64,000 nt of DNA from Gnetum montanum (Eukaryota; Streptophyta; Gnetopsida; Gnetales; Gnetaceae): the NCBI GenBank assembly GCA_015680685.1, contig MNCI01008066.1:928365-992364 (forward strand), given 5' to 3'. Both the position numbers and the translations under genes were made by a program. Positions 1 through 11,900 of the stretch are shown in pieces (the first letter of the stretch is position 1; each line of letters begins with the position of its first letter). Below the pieces are notes generated by a model that was given only the letters and a program-made list of their open reading frames with translations, was not told where the DNA came from and made no database searches.

Positions 1-1415
1 ATTGGTTGTGATTTTGTTCAATTTGGATTTGTAATGGTGAAGTTATGGTTGTTTTTGTTAAGTTGTGTAGTGCCATTTTTTTATATTTTCATGCAAGTTT
101 ATGATTTTTTCCTAAAGAAACAGTAGGGGTTTTAAATTTTTGCTAAATGTGGATTTTTAGTGCTTGATTCAAGCTTTCAAATGGTGGTCAAATCACTTTT
201 TTTGGGGATCAAATGAATTTTTTGCAAAGTTTTTTCCAACCTTGTGCAAAAATGGGTTTATGTTGATGGCTACGATTGTGTAATTTTGGTTATATTTTGT
301 GTAAAAAGGATAATGAAATTTTACTTGTACTAGTTATGGATGTCAAGCTTACAATTTCAAGATGCATTTCATGGTGGAATCATTGAAATCAAATCTAGGA
401 TGAAGTTTTAATGAATTTTTGATTAAGGCTACATAAATTAGGCTTAATTTAGGTTATAATAGCTTTACCCCTTAGAGATGGGCAATGTTGAAATGCTTAA
501 GAATTTTTCTAGTCAACTTCCCATGCTACTAGGGATGCCTAAAGATGTGAACTATGCTTTGAATTTGGTTTCATGAAAAATAAAAAAATATTTACTATAT
601 TTAGAAAGCTTTTCTCACATGGCCATGTCATAGGTTTTAAGGCTATTTGTTTTCAATATGGTTTTAGACTAAAGAATGATTTTTGGCTATAATGCGTGAA
701 GGCTACAAGGGTTGTAATGATGTTGTTGTTGAATTCCTTAATGAATTTTAACAAAAACCTTAGATTTTTTTTATGGAGGCTAATTTCATCCCCAACTAGT
801 ATGTTTTGTAAAATTTGTTAAGAAATTCTAGGTGTTGAGACATGATACTAATGGTGTTCTTGTCTCCTCATGCAGGGCCCTATTAAAATCCATATTCATC
901 ATGGTTGAGCTAGTTGGCATCCTATGTTGCATTAGCCAACCTAAGACAAACACTCCTTTACCTGACATTATCTTAGAGAAGGGTTCATTATTGTTTTGAT
1001 CAAGGGCTAGGGAATTCCTTGCCTACATCTTGTAGAACTTTAGTGTGATACTATGGTCACACTTATCTATAGATGTGGCTATGACTATAGTGGAGACGTT
1101 GCTACCTAGGTTCACAAGACTAGTTGCCAAGTTCATAACAAACAATCCAATAACCCAAGCAACAAGGGGGCCAATGGAGACTAAGGACATTGTCAATACA
1201 TGTTACCTTGTAGACATCTGGAGAATGCCAAAATATTCTTAGTACAATGTTGATAATACTTTGATGGTGGTGCATAGAGTCCACACCTTATTCTAGAATC
1301 CTCCAGGTAACGTGTATCACATGCAAGGGTAAGCATGGTTATTACAAATTTTCAATGTGTTGGCTTTTCTATTTTGGTCACCTTTTCTAACTTATCAATT
1401 TTACACACACCTTGT
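1..1415. other. AT-rich DNA, no gene recognised
   Basis: Low-complexity AT-rich sequence. A 65-codon open frame at 1045-1242 (plus) may be an early exon of the plus-strand frame described next, but it has no recognisable motif. Confidence 0.5.
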
Positions 1416-4270
1416 AGGTACAACTTTAATCAAATCTTGTCAGTGGCCCAAACTACACTGAGTAAATTTACCAAAGAACCCAATATCAAAAATGCTATAT
1501 ATGAATAGTTAAGAGAGGTACAAGGCTTGATCAAGGATGATCAAATCTTGTTAGTGGCCCAAACTGCATTGAGTGAATTTACCAAAGACCCCAATATAAA
1601 AAATGCTATATATGAAAAGTTAAGAGAGGACTTTAATAAATACACCAACACATTCAACCTATTTACAAGAAGTGTGTAGCTGCCAAAATATCACATAGCT
1701 AGTGGGTGGCTTCCAAGAGCGTTAGAGACAAAGGCATTGCCACTAGGACCCCTGCATGAGCTTCACCAAGAAAGAAGAAGAAAGGTAAGAATAAGATTTG
1801 TTTTCTATGTCATAAATAAGGTTTTATGGCTATTTAAGTGTCCTATGATCTTTATCTATGGTCTAAAAGTACTTATACTAATGGTAGGTGGTTATCATTG
1901 ACTTGCAGGACCTTCCACTCCTTCTAATATTACTGTACACCTTTCTAGACATTCCATGGATACTCTCATCCTAAAGTTTGATGATGTGGGGCTAGCATAG
2001 GAGTGGTTGAGGGGGCAAGGATCTAGCAACATCCAAACAAACATCACACTTGTAGGTTTACTTGATGTCTTCATGATGCCTAGCCCTTCCATCCCCTCTA
2101 TAGATATGTTGAATGTCATTAACTCATTTAATGCAAAAATGAATGTGTTCCACACCACAATGCAAGGCATATCAATTACCATTGCCATTAGTGAGGCAAC
2201 CTTTCATAACTTGTCTAGTGTTCCCACTAATGGGATGACAGTTGCCACCAAACTAATGAAGGAGGCCAACCATCATGAGGAAGTTGAGGAGTGGTCTAGT
2301 GCCAACAAGGACCACTCTAGACTTACCTTGAATGGCTTCATAAATCTTGAAGCAAAGGAATCTTATCCTTTGTTCCAATCCTACATCTTTCCTAAAATGT
2401 TATCACCAAAGAAGATAATTGGTATCACATAGGGATGGACCTTCAATAAGGTCTTAATGGAGGATTCACGTTTCAATTGGACTACTTTCTTAGCTATGGA
2501 CCTAAAGGAGGAAATCCTCAAACTTTGTGAAGACACCTCTATAATAATCCACATGCATTACGCATTTGTTGCAAGTTATTTGAAGAGATTTGCAGAGTTC
2601 TTAGTGGTGTGTAGGAATGAACAATGGTTAAGCCAAGACCTAAAAAAACTCTCCAAGCCTTGGATAAAACATCTTTATCCAACTATGTAGGTCCAAAATC
2701 CACTAGAGGACATGGGAGATTTGCTATCTATTACCATGAAAGGATTTGGTGGTAAGTGATGTGAATACCCTGACAATAAGGGGGAGGAGCCCTTAATAGT
2801 TTTGGTGAGCATTAGGAGAGCCTAATAGTTATGTTTCAATGCTAATGAGGCAAATAGGGCCATGTTAAAATGAGCCATAGAGGTATCACTACTAGCATCA
2901 TAGGAAACCACCAAGTAGAAGATCATCTTCAAGATTAACTAGTCAATTTAGGTAGTTATAGGTAAGTTTACTTATAATTTTAATGTTTTTTTTGGCTATG
3001 TTATGTTTTATATCTTATGGCTACATGTGCTAACTTATCCAACGGGTCGTGGCTACAAATCAATGGCAGTAGATGATAGCTCAAGCTACTGTTGTGGAAG
3101 AAGACAAAGATGTGCAGAGGAGGAGCACAAATGTGCTACTGAGAAGTAGAGGCATCTGGCCATTTCAATAGTAGAGGAACAAAGGCATGCAAAGGAGGCA
3201 CTCTTATAGAAACATGAGGTTGAAGGGTTAGCTGATGTTGACATGGATGATCTAGATTCCTTGTTCAATGAGCCACTACCTGGGGAGCCCCCAGTCATTA
3301 ACACTAATGAGGATGAGGATCCAAGTATGCTTATACCATAGCTCTACTTATTAAAGCCTATGATCTTATGCTTAGTTTTCATTCTAACCTCTCGATGATT
3401 GTTATGCTTTTTGTAGTTCCTGAGCCACCAACAAAGGCCTCTACATCCATGTTTTGAGTGAAACCAGGGGTAGAGATCCCAGACAAGTAGAATTCATGCA
3501 CAGGGTGGCAAAGAACATCATTGATTGATTTTAATAGGTAACTCTTGAAATCGAAAAGTGCTATGTTTTACTAGGCCTTAGTCATTTGCTATGATTTTTA
3601 GAGGCATCTTTGTCTTAACATTATGGCTATCTTAGTTTTTTATTATATTTATGATTATACTTGATGTTTTAAATGCCATTAGTTGAGTGGAACCTAGCTT
3701 GAGACATGGAGTTTGAATTCTTGCCTAAGCTTCCTCTTGACACCTAAAATGTCCCCCTGAAGCTATACAAAATTATCATTGATCTTGAAATTTTGTGTGC
3801 CAAAGCTTCATGGAAGTTTTAGAGGTCCAACAAATCTCTATGAAAGCAAGTTATGGTCTTGAGGGAGGGAACTAAGAGGCAAGCCAAGAAGATCAAGGAT
3901 CTTGAGGATTGTAAGGCCTTTGTGGAAGCTCAAGTGCTAACTTAAAGAATCATGTGAATCAAGGAGATCACATGGGCCTGCTACTAGTGTACCATCCATG
4001 CCAAGGTGATTATTTCCAGGGAGTTGGCTGAGCAGCAAATGCAAATAGATCTAGTCTCCCAAAAGGTCCAAGACTAGAAGGATTATAGTACTTAGGTCTT
4101 AGAGTGGGTTTGGGCATAAAAAATATCATAAGAGACAATATAAGGCCAATTGGCAGGCATACTTGAAGTGGCTTAAGAAGGAGCTGACTAAATGATGTAA
4201 GATGAAGCTGCTCATTCAGGGCATTTAAGTTGAGAGTGCTTACAAACTCTTTGAAAGTACTCATAAAGTA
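1416..4270 (+). pseudogene. Decayed multi-exon ORF on plus strand, antisense to element C gag
   Basis: Coding-like stretches are joined by plausible introns. One is 1785-1908 (aaag/GTAAGA to ttgcAG/GACC); another runs from GTAAGT at 2962 to cag at 3069. The 1909-2690 part reads almost continuously, with stops at 1999 and 2430. It contains a tract like FHTTMQGISITIAISEATF that recalls the plant-mobile-domain-like ORFs carried by some plant retroelements; this resemblance is weak and from memory. The stretch near 3070-3330 is Glu/Arg-rich then acidic, and 3690-4270 is a Lys/Glu-rich coiled-coil-like tract with several stops. Tat-lineage elements are known to carry antisense ORFs downstream of pol, and this frame has that position and orientation. 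It could equally be a captured or unrelated host pseudogene. Not functional as it stands. Confidence 0.35.
1430..1629 (+). repeat. In-frame 111-bp tandem duplication inside the plus-strand ORF
   Basis: Two 89-bp copies start at 1430 and 1541, so the period is 111 bp (37 codons) and the frame is kept. Both encode a peptide like LVAQTALSEFTKDPNIKNA. The first copy has a TAG where the second has AAG. Confidence 0.75.
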
Positions 4271-5040
4271 GTTGAATTCCCTACTCCTTAGGTTATTATA
4301 GTTGTAGATGAGGTCTCTATAGCTATAGTCTCATGGGAGCTGCCATCATGAATGGGTGTGAATAGGACAAACATCCTCACATTAATTTTGGGATGTTGAC
4401 TAGGCTAACATGATGGAAGACCAAATTCTCCATCATTTGGAGATTAACCTTCAACATCTTTTCCTAGAATTCATGGATCCAAATTCCTAGTAGGTTTGAT
4501 GGCTTTTATGTTTTGAATTTTAATTTTGGATTTATTTAAGTTATAATTTTAGCTATTGGTTACTAATTAATAGTATGCTATTGTGTCATGGGCATCAGGT
4601 GATGTTGGTGGCCCCAATGGTGATGGTGTTGATGATGATCAATCACCTCTTCTTCTAGATGCCCCCTTAGCATCACCAAACTCTTGATGTGATAACACAT
4701 GTTGTTGATTTTATTTTATTTTTCATGTTGGATGCTATATGGCCAATGTTGGCCAACATTTGAGTTGTAGATAGTTTGATACTTATGGTTTATTGTTTTA
4801 ATATTTAGGCCACATAGTGTGGCCATGGATATGTATATTTATTATATAATTTCTTAAATTTTTTTAAATTTTAAGTTTTATTTTTAGTTTTTGCAATATA
4901 TGTTGTCAATGGCTTTAATATTTCACAGTTTTAAGGCTATAAATGTTGTAAATAACTATGTTGAGAATGGCCACATTAGTTATGTAGAAAATGGCTAAAC
5001 TATAAGATTATGAATGGTTATAGAATGAGGGTTGCTTGCT
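4271..5040. other. Non-coding spacer, nothing recognised
   Basis: AT-rich sequence with short T and A runs. No coding frame, repeat or RNA gene could be supported. Confidence 0.5.
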
Positions 5041-5250
5041 AGTTTTAGACCATGGTGGGCCATACATTTATCACTAGTTTAAGTCCATGGTAGGTAGCGA
5101 AGCCAATAAAGTCTTAGTGGATTGTGATGCCAGTTTAGAGTCTTAGCAAACTATGATGTGAGTTTAGAGTCTTAGTGGACTATAGTGTCAGTTTAAGGCT
5201 TTGGTAGGCCATGGGTTTTACCAGTTTTAGGCCATGGTAGGCTCACATTG
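5041..5250. repeat. 29-bp minisatellite (agttttaggccttagtaggc type)
   Basis: Degenerate tandem units begin at 5041, 5132, 5161, 5190 and 5223; the central spacings are exactly 29 bp. The consensus contains GGCC-N6-GGCC, which is nearly palindromic. The same unit occurs at 31161 and 33700 beside element D, so it belongs to the C/D element family. Confidence 0.75.
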
Positions 5251-5586
5251 AGAGGAAAGTTATATTTTTGTTGATTTTCTATTTTAAATTTTTTATGGGT
5301 TTTCTAGTTTTAAAATTTTTATAAGGGTTTTGATGTTTATAACATGCTAAAAAAAGGAAGGTAAAGAAATATAGAGGATTTAATAAATAAAATTGAAAAA
5401 AAGGTAAAACCTTAGGCTACATGCATAAAAGTTTAAAATAAAGTGTACAAGAAAGGCACAATAGGTCAACAAAGAAAATTTAGGCTACATGGCTATTGGT
5501 AGACATGGTTACATGGTCATAAGGGCATGGGTGGAAGGGTTAAGGTGTATATCACTTGTATAGATTCTTCCTAATCTTTGAAAGAT

Positions 5587-6420
5587 TCAAAAATGTGTAA
5601 GGTCTATTCTACATAAGTTTATCTTTGTCATTCCCTTCACTAATGATGTTAAAAGGGAGTTCATCCCATAATGCATCCCATTGTCCATTATTGTCATTCT
5701 TGGATTTTTCCTCTCTCTTGGGTTGCTACACCTTGTGGTTGGGAGTGTCTTCTTGAAGTTCCACTTCATACCCCTACTCTATGTTTACATTGTTAATAGC
5801 TAGGGGAACCACATTATCACTATGAATGATGATTTCACCTTCGTCATAAGGAAGGTGAATATCTTTGTGGATAGACAAAGACATGGCTTGTAACTGAGCT
5901 AGCCAAGGTCTTTCTAAGATAAGGTTAAACCTTGGTGTTTCCTCCACCACTAAGAAATACATGATTATGGAGAATTTCTTCCCTACCACAAAGTCCAAGG
6001 AGATTAAACCTTTAATGGCAACTCATGATCCATTAAAGGACTTGAGAGCTAAGGTTGTTGTATGGTGTATTCACTCAGTTAAGCTTATATGTTCAACTAT
6101 GGTACATGGGATGATGTTTGTTGCAACATGATCATCCACATGCACTTGATGCACCTTATACTACCATATCCAAATTGTGATGAAATAAAGAGTCTTAGTT
6201 ACCTTGCCATTTTGAGGATTGGTCTTAATTTTGCTATCATGAAACACTAGTGATGTTGACTTCTTTCCCCTTGGCAAAGAAGAAACCATCACTACATGGA
6301 TGAATTCCTTGTTAGTGGGGATGCACTCACTAATGAGGATGTAAGTCAACATCTTCACTAGTGCCTCACAATGTGTAGCGGAAGTCATGATCAGGTCATA
6401 CAATCTCAAAGTCATGTTCT
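5587..6420 (-). pseudogene. pol: Element C aspartic protease region (Tat type), broken
   Basis: On the minus strand a motif HVDDHVATNIIP (plus about 6120-6155) matches the protease active-site strand. The usual Gly after the Asp pair is His here, so it is inactive. About 50 codons later ETPRFNLILERPWLAQL (5880-5950) corresponds to the second protease signature (ILGRPWL). The frame has stops and a shift between the two motifs. After a Lys/Asn-rich tail it stops near 5587 and no RT follows; 5251-5586 is non-coding. Element D has the same order and also ends without RT. Confidence 0.6.
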
Positions 6421-7139
6421 TCTACTTGAGGGACTACTTGAACGTTTCCATTGCACTGAGGAAGTTCTTGTTGTTAGCCATGGGCTTATTACCTTAGTTG
6501 TTCTTTACTTCCTTCATACATCCCAAAATGTGAACTTTAGCCTTAGGTTGTTATGGCCTTTTCTATTTTTTTTATCTTGGCTCTTAGGGTCCTCTTGTGG
6601 TTTGCTTGTGGAACCAACCTAGGTTGTAGAAGTCATGGGCACTAATGATATGCAAGTGGGCTTTGGCAAGCCCACTTCCTTCCCTAGGCTTGCTTATCAT
6701 ATTTGTTGTTGAGCTTCTACTTATGATTCTTCCTTGGTTAGTTAAGGCTATCTAGTTGTTATCAATTGTGCGAGAGGAAGAAGTTGTGGCATTGGCCACC
6801 ACAGGAGGCCATTGTTTGGTTGTACGGGCTGATTGGGTCATAGTGGGCTGGGATACCTTGATGAAAAAAGGCTTCCTTAGAGGCATTCATAATGGTACTC
6901 TCACAAAAAAGGGGATCTTAAGCTGGTGAAAGTTGCATAGGTCCTTTTATCATGAGGGGATACCCAAATCATAAATGGTTTTCTTACAAGTCTCTAATTA
7001 TCATCAATGTTAAACACCAAATGATATATGCACTATTATTGATGTTCAACTGGTCCTTGTATACTTTCATTGATTGATTTTATGTTTGAATAGGTTTAGA
7101 TGTGTGTCAAGGATCAACTTGCCCTTGTCTATCATCTTT

Positions 7140-8928
7140 TGTAGGTCATCCTTTAGCACAAGGTAGAAGTTAATGTCATGACTTGTCAATTGATCGTAGC
7201 GGCATAAGTGGTCGAGTTTGAAATACTTGGGCAACTGGGGATCATCCTTCGTTGCTTGAGGGGGATCCTTGGCTATCTCACATAGCCTTTCATGTTTTTT
7301 ATGAGTAGATTAGACATTTTCTTGTATTGGATCCTTCCACTCTTCAACAATTAATCTAAGAGCTCAAATGGCTTTAGAGGCAAAGTAGTATATTTCATCC
7401 TAACCTTTTGCTCAAAGTTTAATTTGGTTGTGGTTGATGCAATGGCCCCAAAGGTCAATGATTAGCTATCTCAGTTGTTAGCAGGGGCTTTGGTGGGTTG
7501 GCTCTTGGCCCCTAGTTGGTTGTTTTAGCTTCTTTGGTTACAATTGCCACTACCACATTGTTTTGTTTGTTTCTTTCCTTGTCCCTTCATGTATGTTGAT
7601 TTTGTATGCCACATAGGTAGGGTTATGACTAGCCTCCATGACATCCTCCATGTTTTTTGTGTAAGAGAAGGCTTGATTAAGTGACCGTGAGTCAAGGTAA
7701 TATACCTTAGATTTAATAAAATCATTGACCACCCCCTTAAATATAAACAAAAGGTTGATTTCAACTATAGGCTTTGGCATCTCATTTAGTAGACCATTCC
7801 ATTGTTGATGAACTTTGGCACTAGTTTGAGGGGTCCCTACTTGACCTTCATTAGTTGGTAAAGGGTAGTGTTGGGCTTCAAGTTATACTTGAAGTAGTTA
7901 ATGAATTAGGCTCTTAGTTCCTCAAGAGAGGATATAGATCCTCTAGGTAGGGCATGGTACCAGTCAAGTGCTTTCCTAGTTAAGGAAATAGGGAAAATTC
8001 TCATTATGATGTGTGACCATGGTTGTAATAGTAAGCACTTAGAGTAGAAGGTAATCAAATGGGTGTTCAAATCACCTTTACCATTGTACTTGGTGAACTA
8101 GGGCACAAGAACACTAGGGGGAAGATTTAACAATGGGATCATCTTAATAAAAGTCCATTATCTTCACAATCTATGAAGAGGAGGCCTCAAGTTTTTGTAA
8201 CTTTTCATTCAAGTCCTAGATCATTTGAAAGGCCTAATCTAGTCCTTGGGATATTCGTATTGGTTATGAGTTTGGACAAATGGTTGTAGTATCTATTTTG
8301 AGGCCTAGGGCCTAGCTATTGGTTATAAACCAAAAGGGAGAGGCTGTGTTATTACTATGGTTGGTGGACCAAATAAGGAGAAAGACGTTTGTGCTAGTAT
8401 CTAGGACACAAATGGAGAAAAGGGCATATGTGACCCCTAGGTTTCTTGGGGTCTTATGGTAAGTTCTACTTGGTTAGTAAATGAGTTGGATATGGTGAAA
8501 ACCACTGATGAAGGTCATATGAATCATGGGTACATGGCGAATGACATGGAGAAATGAAATGTGGTTGACTGTGGCATCGATTATGTTTGGTGCGTAGTGA
8601 TGACTAGTGTAGGACCAAATATGGTCAAGTAAGGTGGGGATGAAGGTTATGTAACATGCTTTATGGAAGAGATGATGGGGGTGGAGGTAGGCCCTGCTAT
8701 CTTAGTATTGGCTTATTTGAAAAGCACACCCAAGATGTTTTTAGGCTTAGATTCTATCTTAAATTTGTTTTCCTTCTCTGGTTGCTCATTCAAGGTAGCC
8801 TTTTGGTCCTCTTCATCCATCTCTATCAAGTGAGTTAGGATGCTAGCATAGATGTTAGTGAGGGATATTTGGTCATATGAGGAGAGAATATATATAAGCT
8901 CAAATTCCCTCTTGACTTTTGCTTCCAT
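7140..8928 (-). pseudogene. gag: Element C gag, decayed
   Basis: This would have encoded the capsid/nucleocapsid polyprotein of element C. The start is placed at 8928 because the first 30 codons align with element D (a TNIYASILTHLIEMDE-like stretch). A tract at 7550-7780 (VEINLLFIFKGVVNDFIKSK) matches D's gag closely. Near 7145-7230 a knuckle-like tract LCRYDQLTSHDINFYLVLKD recalls the Tat nucleocapsid pattern YCxYHxxxGHDTxxC; its last Cys is Tyr. Many stops and several shifts break it. Between gag and protease (6421-7139) only a Pro/Ser-rich linker without a domain is seen. Confidence 0.6.
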
Positions 8929-9257
8929 TCACGAATTAGCCTACCTACTTAGATCTTGGAGAAAATGAAGTTGTAGTGCTCTTCATTTATTACCAAGAAC
9001 CCAAGACTGTACCCCCTAAGTCTCAAAGACTATCTACATTCAACTACAGTAGGGTCCATGTAGTCATATATCCTCACAACTTGTTGGTTGAACCAACTAT
9101 TGGTGAAATTAAAGGGCAACTTGGTTGACTATTGGAAAGACATGGTTATGATGCTAAAAATGGCTTAACAAGGTTATAATAAGTGAAAAAAAGTGAAAAT
9201 TCCAAAAATTGGAATTTAAAAATGACTAAAAGAGGTAAAAATATCTGAAAATGAGCT

Positions 9258-9300
9258 ACTTACTATAAATAGTGAGTGGGGATTAAGGGGGGTATACCCC
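9258..9300 (-). promoter_or_regulatory. TATA-like palindrome plus ggggtatacccc in element C LTR
   Basis: The motif ttactataaatagtga is followed 15 bp later by ggggtatacccc, a perfect 12-bp palindrome. Equivalent modules occur at 38116-38160 in element D and, decayed, at 37553-37590. A role as the LTR core promoter is inference. Confidence 0.4.
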
Positions 9301-10769
9301 TTTACTAGGCTTCCTCACCCATGCTAGGGTTCCTAGCTGCACCTACATTGGGTGTAGTAGGGGGAAAGGAAGGATGGATGAGATAAGAAGATCTCATGCC
9401 TTCCTAGAAAATGTTGATGAAGGGAAAGTTTAGAACCAAAGTAGAAACTTAGGGATTTCCACTAGAAAATAGTTTTAGGAAGCTATAAATTTTCACAGCA
9501 AGGAAGGAGGGATGAGGGTTTAGTTGTTGAAACCACCAACACTAGCCTCCCTAGGAAAACGTGGCAGCAATAGGGAGTAGAACTTAAACCAAAAGATCAA
9601 TGTTAGCTTTGGAAGTTCATAACAACTACTATGAAAATTCCAAAATTCAAATACTTGCAGCTCCCATGCTGGGTTTTGGTAGCAGAGGGGGATGAACTAC
9701 AACATTGATTTCAAAGCAAATTCAAAGGTTTTGGTTGTAAACTAGAGATTACAACTTGCAGGTCAATGTTAGCTATGAGGAAAAAATATTTTGACAGAGA
9801 AATTGGATGGAAGTCCTCCTTCTAGCACTAAAAAATTATTGCAACCAAAAAATTCAATCACTGAAACATCAATAGTCCTAGCATAGTAGCCTCAATCCAA
9901 AATCCCTAGGGCCTTAGAAAAATGGGATTTAGGGTACCCTAGATGGTCTATTAGATCATCGAAGAACTTAGAAAATGAAAAATGAATAATGCAAAAAGAA
10001 GAATGTAGATCTGAAAACCAAAAGCAAATACAAATTATGCAGAACACCAAAACTTTAAACTTTATTAAAAAATAAAGAATGAGTTTGAGGGATGTGTATA
10101 AGAAGTGGGGGTTTAGAGTTTGTTGAAGTAGACGTGATCAACTTCACGATCTAGATGTTTTGCTACTCTTGATGCTATTGAACCTCCTTTGCTATTTCCC
10201 TAGATCTACAACATTGGCTATTGTTGGGGGGTTGAGAAGTATGAGGGATTTGGACTACCTGAATTCTCTACACTGGGAGTTGAGGATCCAAGGAGTGCAG
10301 TGTGGATGCCCAAAGTTCACAAATCCCAAGGAGGTAAAAGGAATCACAAGGCTACAACGGTTCCACATTGAGGATGTCTAAGAAGCTACATTTTTTCTAG
10401 TGTGCAAGACCTCTCAGGTGCCAAGATGCCAATGATAAAAGTATGCCAAAGAAAATGTGGAATGCCAAAATGGTGTTTGGGGTTGGTTCTTATAGGTTTT
10501 GGGCTGGGATTTTGGCTACAAAATGGCTTACAAATTTTTGCAATTTCTACCACGTATAGGTGAGATGGATGCCAAATTTGAGAGATCATTATGTATGGAA
10601 AGTGCCATGCCCCCATGGCCATTCCATTTACTATAAATAGTAATGGGGGCACACCATCCATGTTGGCTTTGTTCTTCCATGTTGTTCCTTCTGCCATCCT
10701 TGTTGGAGTGCATGATTAATGTTGAAGTCAATGGAGTGTTGAAATCTGATCCATGTTGCTTCTATGCTA

Positions 10770-10935
10770 GGGGGAAGGTGTATCAACACTAGGGGAAGGG
10801 TCATACCCCCCTCCACACTATGCATGCATATGACACCTTCCACGTTGGGGGTAGGTACGTTGTACTCCTCCATGCTTGGAGTAGGTGAGATGTACCCCTC
10901 TACATTGAGGATAGGTGAACTACACCCTCCATGCA
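10770..10935. repeat. G-rich minisatellite in element C LTR
   Basis: Degenerate repeats of roughly 22 bp of the type tgctagggggatggcatcca. Counterparts lie at 29060-29250 and 39480-39640. Confidence 0.6.
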
Positions 10936-11246
10936 TGAATTTCCAACATAGAAAGTGATATAGCCCTCATAAAACCCATCAAATTACCATTTTTGGCATC
11001 CCAAAAGGCATTTTTGACACCCCCACCACAATCCCAAATATAGATAGTACATGACTATTTCCTCTTGGGGGATGAGGCTTTGACCACTTAGGAGGCATTT
11101 TTTAGTCCCAAAACTATGAGATACGTGAGATTGCCCTTCATGGATTACAATCTTCATGTTTACAATGAAATTTTACCTCAAGTTTCTTCGGGTGAAAGCT
11201 ACATGATGAAAAATGATTACAACATACAAATTTTGGTGGTGTTTCA

Positions 11247-11900
11247 ATGTTCACTACCCTAAAAATCAATGCATATCCTCCATTCATTATTGTATTTATT
11301 TGACACTAGCACTATTGGAACTACACAAGGTAAAATAGATCTTCTCATAAGATCATTTGCAAGTAAATCCTCTTCTTGTATTTGTAATTCAACCCACTGA
11401 TTTCATACCATTTTGTAAGCCCTCTCATTTGGAATGGTAGCATTAGAAATAAAATAAATTTGATGCTATACATTCCTCATTGGTGGCAATCCATCCAATT
11501 CCTCCTTGAACACCTTGGAAAATTTCTCCTTCAAGCTTAGCACACATGTTGGAAGTTTAACCTACACATCATCATGATTAGTAGTAATTTTTGTCACAAC
11601 AACAAAACCAAAACTAGTTTTTCCATGTTCCTAATGTATTCCCTCTCTTCTAGAAGGATTAAGGAAGCATTAAGTGAGCTTTGTTCCCTCACTTGTTTTG
11701 CTATCTTGGGAATCAACTCATGGATTCCATTAGATCTAACTACACTCCACACATTTCTTGCTTCATTAAACTGAGCACCATTGTCCAAATTCCAAGGTTT
11801 ACCAAGAATTACATTTTCAAAATCTAATGGAAGCACAACACACTTTACAACATCATGAAAACCTCCAATTTTAAATTTCAAAATACATTATTCCCTCACA
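11247..11900 (-). pseudogene. pol: Element B protease to RT start, truncated
   Basis: The frame 11881-11594 has CVVLPLDFENVILGKPW, the C-terminal protease signature region of Ty3/gypsy polyproteins. Downstream (about 11530-11440) comes FKEELDGLPPMRNV, the linker that precedes RT. RT motif 1 follows: a cPVVxVxNK-like stretch and EWRICIDF, then RVVN after one extra T. Stops interrupt it. Coding sequence ends at 11247, where the C LTR begins, so the RT catalytic core is absent here. Confidence 0.7.

Larger units (their letters stand above)
1..11246 (-). mobile_element. Element C: Tat-type Ty3/gypsy retrotransposon, 3' end outside window
   Basis: A minus-strand LTR retrotransposon whose 5' LTR is at the right (about 9082-11246). 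It is followed leftward by a decayed gag (8928 to about 7140) and a protease region (6420-5587). The gag knuckle and the HVDD-type protease motif resemble the Tat/Ogre branch of Ty3/gypsy. No RT, RNase H or integrase motif appears on the minus strand below 5587; a 29-bp minisatellite and a plus-strand reading frame are found there instead. The right end ends in gtttca inside the RT of element B, so C inserted into B. The 3' LTR is not visible, so assigning 1-5000 to C is inference. Confidence 0.6.
9082..11246 (-). repeat. 5' LTR of element C
   Basis: About 2.2 kb and similar along most of its length to 37392-39950 (element D) and, over its outer half, to 28337-29533. The right end is sharp: all three copies stop at a shared ...tttca, and beyond it here lies B's RT coding sequence. 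The left end (tgttgg at 9082) is estimated by comparison with D and may be off by tens of bases. It holds two TATA-like palindrome modules (9258-9275, 10627-10642), a ggggtatacccc palindrome (9289-9300) and a G-rich minisatellite (10770-10935). Confidence 0.65.

Noticed and set aside
2007-2432. 141-codon open frame as a stand-alone plant gene
   Set aside because: It is one block of a longer frame broken by stops on both sides, lies where an antisense ORF of element C would be, and has no confident domain.
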